In this document: one piece after another, positions 16,654 to 22,606 of the stretch
Layout of the letters: each line of letters begins with the position of its first letter
Numbering within the stretch: the first letter of the stretch is position 1
Origin: Saccharofermentans sp.
Lineage (GTDB): Bacteria > Bacillota > Clostridia > Saccharofermentanales > Saccharofermentanaceae
Direction of reading: 5' to 3'
Length of the DNA stretch: 64,000 nt
NCBI GenBank assembly: GCA_024692235.1
Contig: JAILMW010000021.1
Location: 51,804 to 115,803 of the forward strand
Program-made: the position numbers and the translations under genes
Notes under the pieces: model-generated
Databases searched by the model: none
What the model was told of the DNA's origin: nothing
The model's input: the letters and a program-made list of their open reading frames with translations, nothing else

Positions 16654-18390
16654 ATGAGAAGTGTCAAGAAGAAAAGGATAATTGGTCTTGTTATCGAGAA
16701 CCTCTTTACTGAATTTGCTCAGGAAGTCATTCAGAATGTCATCAGTACCAGCAGGCTCAATCAGGACGTTAATATCGTGATCGTATCGGGAAAGTACGAT
16801 CCCGGTACTGATCTGTCAGATCACCAGCACCGATATAAGAGAGTCTATAACTCCGTATACAAATTGGAGGAACTGTGCGGATTTGACGGACTTATAATCT
16901 CTCTCGGAAGTATGGAGAACATAAAGCGCGAGATCATCCAGAAGAGATATTTTGAGAAGCTTAAGGATACGCCAAAGGTATTCGTGGTATCTGATCTTGA
17001 AGACCAGCCTTCCGTTAATTACGATAATTCGACGGGTATAGACGAAGCGGTCGACTGTCTTGTCAATGCATACGGCTTATCAAGATTTGCCATGCTCGGA
17101 GGTCGTGACGATAATGTCGATGCCAGAGTCAGGAAAGTCTTATATGCGAAGGCGCTTAAGAGAAATTCCATAGATTTTACTGACGATAACTATGTATCAG
17201 CAGATATGTCGACAGAAACACAGGAACAGGCGAGAGAGCTCCTTGATAAGAATCCGGATGTTCAGGCAATCTTTTGCGTTAATGATGCTTCTGCGGTAGG
17301 ACTTTTTGATGTAATGGCCGGAAGAGGTCTTGTTCCCGGCAAGGACATCATGGTATTCGGATTTGACAATACTACAGCGGCAGGAAGGATGACTCCGACG
17401 CTGGCCTCGATCGGAGCATCTGAGGTCACTTTGGGTCAGAAAGCCGTAGAGGAAGTATTATCTCAGATGAACGGCAATCCGCCTAAGAGCATGCTTGTCC
17501 CGACGAGGATATACGGCAGGGAATCCTTCGAATATGAGATGTACGAATATACGACAATGGAACTTCTCACAGCTGATGAGTCTTTTGTCTACAGGATGTT
17601 CGATGACTGCTTCTATCGATACAGATATGAGTTCAGAGACAGAGAGTCAGTTAATCTTCCCAGGCTTTTTGCTGAAATTATGACCAGGATCCTTAAGACG
17701 TTGAAGTCTAAATACCTGAGTATGGAGGATTACAATGAGCTCTGTAAGCTTATTGATATATTCTTCGACAACGGTGCAATGGATTTTACTGATGCAAGTA
17801 AATTCACCAAGAGTGTTGAACAGCTTCAAAATGCCGTGAATTACCATGGCGGATATAACAGGAATGTCAACAGACTCTTTGCCAGGATGAAGGACCGGGC
17901 GATAATCGCACTTGCCGAGAATAAGCTTCGTGCAAGTGACAGGCTTATAACAGGAAGACAGAAAATACAGAACATGATGGTCGAGACCGTATCTTATACT
18001 GACGATGCCGAAGATACTCTTAACAGGATAGTCAGGAATTTCGATAAGTTAGGTCTTATGAATTCAGCTCTGTTTATATTCGGTTCTCCCGTGGCATACG
18101 ATGCCGATAAGGATGATCTTATCCCTCAGTATATCGACCTTAAGTGCGTAATGAAGTCCGGTGAACTTTATGTTATCCCCAAGGAGAGGCAGCAAGGTCT
18201 TACGGGAGAGATGTTCAAGAGAGTCGAGCTTTCACCTAAGTGCTCGGAGTATGTTCCTTTCCCCATTTTCTATAAAGAGACTATATTCGGATTCCTCGTG
18301 TGTGAGTATAGTGACGAGATCGCTAACAGCGGTGAATACTTTGCCGACCAGCTGGCAAGGACACTATACATGAACGAGAATTACAGGTGA
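16654..18390 (+). CDS. LacI-type ligand-binding sensor protein without DNA-binding or GGDEF output domain
   Basis: 578 residues. After a short basic start the protein enters a periplasmic-binding-protein-like domain of the LacI class (KRIIGLVIENLFTEFAQEVI ... DVQAIFCVNDASAVG ... KDIMVFGFDNTTAAGRMTPT), about residues 6-290. The rest is a helical linker and a GAF-like region (about 430-575). There is no helix-turn-helix, no signal peptide, and the protein stops where related cytoplasmic sensors continue into a GGDEF domain. GGAG at 16640-16643 precedes ATG 16654. It is cotranscribed with the FIST-EAL gene and may act as its sensory partner; this is inferred from context. Confidence 0.75.
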   Translation: MRSVKKKRIIGLVIENLFTEFAQEVIQNVISTSRLNQDVNIVIVSGKYDPGTDLSDHQHRYKRVYNSVYKLEELCGFDGLIISLGSMENIKREIIQKRYFEKLKDTPKVFVVSDLEDQPSVNYDNSTGIDEAVDCLVNAYGLSRFAMLGGRDDNVDARVRKVLYAKALKRNSIDFTDDNYVSADMSTETQEQARELLDKNPDVQAIFCVNDASAVGLFDVMAGRGLVPGKDIMVFGFDNTTAAGRMTPTLASIGASEVTLGQKAVEEVLSQMNGNPPKSMLVPTRIYGRESFEYEMYEYTTMELLTADESFVYRMFDDCFYRYRYEFRDRESVNLPRLFAEIMTRILKTLKSKYLSMEDYNELCKLIDIFFDNGAMDFTDASKFTKSVEQLQNAVNYHGGYNRNVNRLFARMKDRAIIALAENKLRASDRLITGRQKIQNMMVETVSYTDDAEDTLNRIVRNFDKLGLMNSALFIFGSPVAYDADKDDLIPQYIDLKCVMKSGELYVIPKERQQGLTGEMFKRVELSPKCSEYVPFPIFYKETIFGFLVCEYSDEIANSGEYFADQLARTLYMNENYR

Positions 18391-18410
18391 TATCATTTCG
18401 AGCATTATAG

Positions 18411-18416
18411 TATAAT
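18411..18416 (+). promoter_or_regulatory. candidate -10 box of DUF975 gene
   Basis: TATAAT 31 bases before the start codon in a short AT-rich gap. The -35 is not clear. Confidence 0.4.
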
Positions 18417-18446
18417 TACCTCTGGATAAGATTTCGGAGGCAATAT

Positions 18447-19154
18447 ATGGATACAGAGCTTAAGAATGCGATAAGGACTGATGCAGATTTCAGATTTGCC
18501 AAGGCAAAAGTGGATCTGATCTTATATTTTGTATTGATAGCAGTAGCATCAATGATCTCGACCGGTGTGTGCCGATTTCTTCTTAAGCTGTTACCGGATG
18601 CTTATGGAGGATTGATCAGCTTCGTAAGATTCTCCCTTAGTTGTCTGGTATTGTTATTTGTAACAGGTCCTATGATGGTGGGGTTTACCAAAGGAATACT
18701 AGATCTTAAGACGAATGATTCCGCTAAGGATTGTATCTTTTACGCCTTCAAAGAGGGAAGGTATCTGAAGGTAGTAAGAAGTCTTGTTCTGTATACCGCC
18801 GTAGGTTTCGTTCCGCGTATTATCGACCTTATATCCGACGTTCTCGGTATCAGGACCTTGTATGGAATATCACTTGTTACGTCGCTTGGCGTAGCCTTTG
18901 TAGAGCTTTTCCTTTTTACATTTGTTCATCAGATCATTGCCGAAGATATCGAAGTGTCTCCCGTAGACGCGTGCCTTAAGAGCATCAAGCTTATGACCGG
19001 TCAGCAGAAGGGACTTTGGGATCTTCTTATTTCGTATATCGTTGTTGTCATTATCGTTGTCGTTACTTGCGGTATCGGATTATTCTATGCAGGACCGCTT
19101 ATCAACTGCGGCATAACATGCTTCTATGAGCGTCTTAAGGAGAATGATAAGTGA
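18447..19154 (+). CDS. DUF975-family membrane protein
   Basis: 235 residues with about six membrane helices. The family features are the N-terminal KNAIRTDADFRFAKAK segment, the PMMVGFTKGILDL turn and DACLKSIKLMTGQQKGLWDLL before the last helices. DUF975 proteins are common in Clostridia and have no established function. GGAGG at 18436-18440 precedes ATG 18447. Its last codons overlap the HAD gene by four bases (GTGA), so translation of the two is coupled. Confidence 0.8.
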   Translation: MDTELKNAIRTDADFRFAKAKVDLILYFVLIAVASMISTGVCRFLLKLLPDAYGGLISFVRFSLSCLVLLFVTGPMMVGFTKGILDLKTNDSAKDCIFYAFKEGRYLKVVRSLVLYTAVGFVPRIIDLISDVLGIRTLYGISLVTSLGVAFVELFLFTFVHQIIAEDIEVSPVDACLKSIKLMTGQQKGLWDLLISYIVVVIIVVVTCGIGLFYAGPLINCGITCFYERLKENDK

Positions 19155-19792
19155 ACAGCGTAATATTCGATATGGACGGCGTCATATTCGATTCCGAGAG
19201 AGCCGTATATAACATATGGAGAGAGTTAGCGGAGAAGTACGGCTTCGCGGAAGACTTATACGAAGTCTACATAAAGTGCATAGGCGTTAATTCGGATTCC
19301 ACAAGGAAGATCTTTACCGAGCATTACGGAAGCAGTTTCCCATACGATGAATATCAGAAAGAAACATCGAGTATGTACAGGAGCAGATACGACGGAGGTA
19401 ATCTTCCGTTAAAGCCCTATGTAGAAGAACTTCTTCAATGCATTAAGAGCAAAGGATATAAGATCGCCATCGCGTCTTCTACCGGAACTGAGAGAGTAAG
19501 GATGCAGATAGACGAAGCAGGACTTAGTAAGTACTTCGACATAATTGTCGGAGGCGATATGGTAACGAGAAGTAAGCCTGCTCCGGATATCTTTCTTGAA
19601 GCTGCAGATAAGCTGGGCGCTATCCCTGAAGAGACATATGTAATAGAAGATTCCTTCAACGGCATAAGAGCTGCATACGAGGGAGGATTTATCCCCGTTA
19701 TGGTGCCTGATATGCTTCCGCCTGACGATGAGATGAGAGATAAAGCTGACTTCATCTTCGACAGCCTGAAAGAGGTGGAGAGCATCCTGTAA
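19151..19792 (+). CDS. HAD-superfamily hydrolase, beta-phosphoglucomutase/phosphatase-like
   Basis: 213 residues with intact HAD motifs: FDMDGVIFDSE (nucleophile and acid/base aspartates), IASSTGTE (motif II), SKPAPDIF (lysine of motif III) and VIEDSFNGIRAA (motif IV). The helical cap at residues 15-80 places it with the beta-phosphoglucomutase-like group, where members act on sugar phosphates or other small phosphates. The GTG start 19151 follows AAGGAG at 19137-19142 and overlaps the DUF975 stop. The substrate is not predictable. Confidence 0.85.
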   Translation: MNSVIFDMDGVIFDSERAVYNIWRELAEKYGFAEDLYEVYIKCIGVNSDSTRKIFTEHYGSSFPYDEYQKETSSMYRSRYDGGNLPLKPYVEELLQCIKSKGYKIAIASSTGTERVRMQIDEAGLSKYFDIIVGGDMVTRSKPAPDIFLEAADKLGAIPEETYVIEDSFNGIRAAYEGGFIPVMVPDMLPPDDEMRDKADFIFDSLKEVESIL

Positions 19793-19797
19793 GCTCG

Positions 19798-19826
19798 TTG
19801 ACTGCCATCTCCTACAGGGTTATAAT
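19798..19826 (+). promoter_or_regulatory. promoter of antisense RNA at the type I toxin locus
   Basis: TTGACT (19798-19803), 17-base spacer and TATAAT (19821-19826). It fires on the + strand towards the toxin gene, with a start near 19833. No ORF follows, so the product should be a non-coding RNA. Confidence 0.75.
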
Positions 19827-19832
19827 CAAGAC

Positions 19833-19925
19833 ATAAAAGAGGCATTACCGATAGACGGTGACCTCGCTAAGCTTTTATTGAGCCGTAGTCATTGGTCGTG
19901 ATGGCGGCTCATTTCTTTGTTGTAA
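19833..19925 (+). ncRNA. candidate antisense antitoxin RNA
   Basis: Transcript predicted from the promoter at 19798-19826. It runs through a 5' hairpin (GAGG...ACCG...CGGT...CCTC, 19839-19866) and ends near the 12-bp hairpin 19880-19910, which also covers the toxin stop codon on the other strand. It is thus complementary to the 3' end of the toxin mRNA. The first 11 bases of its 5' hairpin (GAGGCATTACC) also occur in the same sense in the toxin mRNA leader. The 3' end is approximate. Confidence 0.6.
19880..19910. terminator. shared hairpin at the meeting point of toxin mRNA and antisense RNA
   Basis: Stem of about 12 bp: GAGCCG (19880-19885) with CGGCTC (19905-19910), extended inward by TAGTCA/TGATGG with one mismatch and two G-T pairs; loop of 7. 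The + strand continues with the T-rich ATTTCTTTG. It lies where the two convergent transcripts overlap, as the common terminator of par-type loci does. Confidence 0.55.
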
Positions 19926-19998
19926 GACAAAGGGTTATGATTGACACGATCAAAATACCTATCGTCAATATAACGATCAATATTTCATAGTCGCTCAT
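19909..19998 (-). CDS. small hydrophobic toxin, Hol_Tox (putative holin-like) family
   Basis: 29-residue peptide: MSDYEILIVIL, then TIGILIVSIITLCLTTKK. It has the hallmarks of putative holin-like type I toxins of Bacillota: an MSxYE start, one transmembrane helix and a lysine tail. A perfect AGGAGG (20006-20011 on this strand) stands seven bases before the ATG, and a strong promoter lies at 20073-20101. Such peptides insert into the membrane and stop growth when the antisense RNA fails to block the mRNA. The stop codon lies in the hairpin shared with the antisense RNA. Confidence 0.8.
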   Translation of the reverse strand: MSDYEILIVILTIGILIVSIITLCLTTKK

Positions 19999-20072
19999 TT
20001 GACCACCTCCTGCCTACCATATGGGGAGTAGAGGTCAGACCGCCTACCGTTATTGGTAATGCCTCGGATATG

Positions 20073-20101
20073 ATTATAATGCAAACGTATGTTTGTGTAA
20101 A
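20073..20101 (-). promoter_or_regulatory. promoter of the type I toxin mRNA
   Basis: On the minus strand TTTACA (20101-20096), 17-base spacer and TATAAT (20078-20073). The start would be near 20066, giving a leader of about 68 bases. That leader contains GAGGCATTACC (20065-20055), the sequence shared with the 5' end of the antisense RNA. Confidence 0.75.
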
Positions 20102-20108
20102 CGGTATA

Positions 20109-20137
20109 TTGTACGTTATCTGCGTTATGTGTATACT
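20109..20137 (+). promoter_or_regulatory. promoter of HAD phosphatase gene
   Basis: TTGTAC (20109-20114), 17-base spacer and TATACT (20132-20137). It is divergent from the toxin promoter, whose -35 lies only eight bases away. A small inverted repeat CTCTTATC-AAAA-GATAAGAG (20138-20157) overlaps the predicted start site and reaches into the ribosome binding site. Confidence 0.7.
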
Positions 20138-20169
20138 CTCTTATCAAAAGATAAGAGGAGAAAGATAAT

Positions 20170-20808
20170 ATGTACGATCTTATTTTATTTGATCTTGACG
20201 GTACTTTAACTCAGTCGGAATACGGTATTTTCAGTTCGGTTCAGTATGCTCTTGAGAAGTTCGGTATCAACGAGACTGATCCCAAGAACTTAAGAAGATT
20301 CATAGGTCCGCCTCTGTATGTATCTTTCTCCGAATTTTACGGCCTTACGGGAGACGACGGAGAACTTGCAGTCAAGTACTACCGCGAAGTCTATGAAAAG
20401 GACGGCTTCAAGCAGGCTCCTTTATACGACGGTGTAAAAGAGACATTAACTAAGCTTAAGGACAGCGGCAAGAGGCTTATGGTAGTAACATCCAAGCCTC
20501 AGGAGATGGCGGACAGAGTAATAGAGAACGTAGGACTTATATCCTTATTCGATGCCATCGTAGGCCCCGGCCGCGAAATGCTCTCTCCCAGCAAGACAGA
20601 CCTTATCAACAAAGCACTTAAGATCGCAGGCTCTGACGGTAAGGATGCAGTCATGGTAGGAGACCGTAAGTTCGACATAGAAGGTGCATGCGGAGCAGGT
20701 ATCGATTCCATAGGTGTCCTTTACGGATACGGCTCAAGGGAAGAACTTGAGCAGGCAGGCTCTACGTATATAGTAGAAACTCCTGAGCAGGTTATAGATA
20801 GGATCTGA
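20170..20808 (+). CDS. HAD-superfamily phosphatase, phosphoglycolate phosphatase-like
   Basis: 212 residues. Motifs: LILFDLDGTLTQSE (nucleophile), MVVTSKP (motif II), SKTDLINKAL (lysine), VMVGDRKFDIEGA (motif IV) and the closing GVLYGYGSREEL that is typical of the Gph/PpaX group. The helical cap sits at residues 17-75. Members remove phosphate from phosphoglycolate or pyrophosphate, but substrate range varies widely. GAGGAG at 20155-20160 precedes ATG 20170. The gene is monocistronic and ends at the edge of an AT-rich island. Confidence 0.87.
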   Translation: MYDLILFDLDGTLTQSEYGIFSSVQYALEKFGINETDPKNLRRFIGPPLYVSFSEFYGLTGDDGELAVKYYREVYEKDGFKQAPLYDGVKETLTKLKDSGKRLMVVTSKPQEMADRVIENVGLISLFDAIVGPGREMLSPSKTDLINKALKIAGSDGKDAVMVGDRKFDIEGACGAGIDSIGVLYGYGSREELEQAGSTYIVETPEQVIDRI

Positions 20809-20809
20809 T

Positions 20810-20868
20810 ATTGTAGTGGTCAAGCTTTTTGGTAACGCCTTCATTAACGCTTTAAGCTGTTTATGGTG
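20810..20868. repeat. degenerate direct repeat, left copy
   Basis: The segment beginning ATTGTAGTGGTCAAGC resembles 22193-22260 (beginning ATTGTAGTTGTTAAGC). Both continue with a T5 run, AACG, TTAACGC and TTTATGG in the same order. In one frame both read IVVVKxF before stops. They bracket the AT-rich island and may be decayed copies of the same coding segment. Confidence 0.4.
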
Positions 20869-21074
20869 AAGCAGATGCATTCTACCGGATATGTATGAAT
20901 CTGCCGGATGTTGTCCGTTATGGAGACTGGATAAATCAGGGTGATTGTGAGTTTTATATATTAGGGAACGATATTACTATTATAAGATCTGATGGTGCAT
21001 CGGTAACTACTTTTCCTTATAATGATCCAGGAACGATTCATTATGTTGAAGGGCTTCCCCAATTGTATCTCTGA
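20856..21074 (+). pseudogene. 3' fragment of an unrecognised gene, possible toxin C-terminus
   Basis: Open frame of 72 codons after a TAA, with only one internal ATG (20895, giving 59 residues: MNLPDVVRYGDWINQGDCEF onward, ending GLPQLYL). No ribosome binding site stands before that ATG, so I read it as the tail of a larger gene whose front is missing. It stops 12 bases before the next gene, which does have a good ribosome binding site. This is the spacing of a polymorphic-toxin tip followed by its immunity gene. I recognise no family, so the toxin reading is inference from context. Confidence 0.45.
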
Positions 21075-21086
21075 TTTGGAGGTTAT

Positions 21087-21644
21087 ATGAGTGTTTATCG
21101 TATAATGAGTTTGTGCTTGAGAAAAAATGCAAATGCTTTCGATGAAATCAAATCAGTGCTTGAAAACTCCAATTGGTGTTTTGTTAAGGAATATGATATA
21201 GATCATGAAACAACTCCTGGAGCGTTTCTAGAGTACGCTAGGAAGTATGGTATGGCTGAACAGAGTATTATGCTGGAGTTATACACAGATCATATATCAT
21301 ATGATGAAGTGCAGATTTCTTTTGAATCTGATTATGAAGATACTGTTATAATCAGTAGCGCGATTATGGAAGTTATAGAATGTTGTGTGGATGTTGATGG
21401 CATTATCTGTGGTAGTATGTGCTTGGAATCTTGGGGATTTGAAGACTTATCGTCGTATGATAAGTATATTATTCAAAGTGAAAGTGTAAGGAGGATACAT
21501 AAAGATCTTGATCTTATTTATCTTTCAGATGAATGTATAAAAACAAGCTATGACATTGATGAGGATTATGCAGATCGGTGTTACATCTCTCATAGCACTA
21601 GAAATGGTATGCTATATATTAATAAGAGAGTTCATATAGGATGA
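21087..21644 (+). CDS. hypothetical protein, candidate immunity protein
   Basis: 185 residues, acidic and soluble, rich in D/E/Y, no signal peptide; begins MSVYRIMSLCLRKNANAFDE. No family recognised. GGAGG at 21077-21081 precedes the ATG by five bases. It is AT-richer and uses different codons from the flanking HAD and polyamine genes, which suggests transfer. The 12-base distance to the preceding toxin-like fragment and its acidic character fit an immunity protein, but this is not shown by homology. Confidence 0.55.
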   Translation: MSVYRIMSLCLRKNANAFDEIKSVLENSNWCFVKEYDIDHETTPGAFLEYARKYGMAEQSIMLELYTDHISYDEVQISFESDYEDTVIISSAIMEVIECCVDVDGIICGSMCLESWGFEDLSSYDKYIIQSESVRRIHKDLDLIYLSDECIKTSYDIDEDYADRCYISHSTRNGMLYINKRVHIG

Positions 21645-21687
21645 AATAGGTGGCGGATGGTTCAGAAGTGGTCCGCATATAGGATAA
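21640..21687 (+). pseudogene. short fragment reading as the end of a toxin-like gene
   Basis: In the +1 frame across the end of the preceding gene the sequence reads DEIGGGWFRSGPHIG and then TAA. A Gly-rich WFRSGPHI end resembles the last residues of nuclease-type polymorphic toxin domains. It stands 11 bases before the next candidate immunity gene. With only 15 codons this is suggestive, not proof. Confidence 0.3.
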
Positions 21688-21698
21688 AGGCTTAATAC

Positions 21699-22187
21699 AT
21701 GGAATATTATTTTGAAATCTATTTTGATGTAAATTGCCTTGATTTATTAGGGATTGAAGAGCAGTGTGTAAATTGGTCGGGAATTGAATATTCTCAAGAT
21801 CCACCTGTTTATAAGACAAGTAGTGGTTTGATGTTTGAAAAAATAATGCATAATAACTTTAAACTTGTTACTGGAGAAGATCTTCCCGGGAATTATATAG
21901 GATTGGTTTTAAGGGGAAATTCATTACACGAATTATCTACCCAAATAAATTTGAATACTTGTGTCAATAATCCTGTTTTGCGTTTCATAGGTAATCTTAA
22001 TGAAAGACTAGGTTATATTTTACTCTTGTGCAGGGTTGAGGAGCGTATTTCAGAGCGATATTCTTTGGAAGACAATAATGATGTGATAAATCTGGTCGTA
22101 AAATCACTTGACTGGAATACCCCCAAAGATATAGTTATTCACAAAAAACTAAGATTTAGGTTCCCTTACAACTTTACAGAGAAATAA
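21699..22187 (+). CDS. hypothetical protein, candidate second immunity protein
   Basis: 162 residues, soluble and acidic, starting MEYYFEIYFDVNCLDLLGIE; no family recognised. AAAGG at 21686-21690 precedes the ATG by eight bases. It shares the AT-rich composition of the preceding island gene. Position after a toxin-like tail fragment suggests an orphan immunity gene. Other possibilities are a SMI1/Imm-like or unrelated cargo protein. Confidence 0.5.
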   Translation: MEYYFEIYFDVNCLDLLGIEEQCVNWSGIEYSQDPPVYKTSSGLMFEKIMHNNFKLVTGEDLPGNYIGLVLRGNSLHELSTQINLNTCVNNPVLRFIGNLNERLGYILLLCRVEERISERYSLEDNNDVINLVVKSLDWNTPKDIVIHKKLRFRFPYNFTEK

Positions 22188-22192
22188 TTGGG

Positions 22193-22260
22193 ATTGTAGT
22201 TGTTAAGCCTTTTTGCAACGTCACCATCTGATTAGTTTTAACGCATAGGTTCTTTATGGG
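22193..22260. repeat. degenerate direct repeat, right copy
   Basis: Counterpart of 20810-20868, bounding the AT-rich island on the right. It is slightly longer through insertions. The repeat is imperfect and could be the start of a further decayed toxin module. Confidence 0.4.
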
Positions 22261-22320
22261 GTATCAATTGCGAGTGCATTTCGATCATACTCAGAAAAAT
22301 CAATTCATTATTGTCTACGG

Positions 22321-22348
22321 TTGCAATTCTCCTTCTTCATGCTATAAT
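22321..22348 (+). promoter_or_regulatory. promoter of the polyamine operon
   Basis: TTGCAA (22321-22326), 16-base spacer and TATAAT (22343-22348). Transcription would start near 22355, leaving an untranslated leader of about 250 bases before the first gene. Confidence 0.7.
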
Positions 22349-22354
22349 TTCAAA

Positions 22355-22588
22355 GTATTATAAATAGACCGAACATGAGATAAGACTTCTCGTGTTTAAC
22401 GCTCGTCGGACGGGGCAGGTCGGTGCCGCACGTGGTGGAAGAGCACCACGATTATTAAACTGGGTTAAGAGCCCAATTTTATAAGATGGTTACTTATAAC
22501 CAATGCTGATGCGCTGCCTCTTGGAGAGCCGGTCAATGCTTATTACCGAATCTAAGGCAGTTCATCTATTGAAGATGAGCTGCTTTTT
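22355..22588 (+). ncRNA. structured 5' leader of polyamine operon, candidate riboswitch
   Basis: The leader folds into clear helices: AACATGAGA/TCTCGTGTT (22372-22380 with 22388-22396); a closing helix P1, GGGGCAG (22412-22418) with CTGCCTC (22514-22520); and inside it three hairpins, CGTGGTG/CACCACG (22431-22450), AAACTGGG/CCCAATTT (22457-22479, one mismatch) and TGGTTA/TAACCA (22487-22502). An intrinsic terminator follows at 22557-22588. The 3' strand of P1 can also pair with the 5' arm of the terminator, the usual expression switch of riboswitches. I saw no hallmark of the T-box, FMN, TPP, SAM-I, guanidine or c-di-GMP classes. The ligand is unknown; a polyamine or precursor is the natural guess. 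Confidence 0.65.
22557..22588 (+). terminator. intrinsic terminator in the polyamine leader
   Basis: Stem of 11 bp: GCAGTTCATCT (22557-22567) with AGATGAGCTGC (22573-22583), one T-G pair, a 5-base loop and TTTTT at 22584-22588. It ends eight bases before the ribosome binding site of the first operon gene, so it must be read through or prevented for expression. Confidence 0.85.
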
Positions 22589-22606
22589 GTAGTATTGGAG
22601 AGATTG

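Noticed and set aside
16654..18390. LacI-family transcription factor
   Set aside because: The protein starts directly at the ligand-binding fold; no helix-turn-helix is encoded before or after it.
22355..22590. Known riboswitch classes or a T-box as explanation of the polyamine leader
   Set aside because: No T-box core (TGGGTGG-type), no FMN, TPP, SAM-I, guanidine-I or c-di-GMP-I conserved blocks could be found by eye; a covariance search is still needed to exclude rarer classes.
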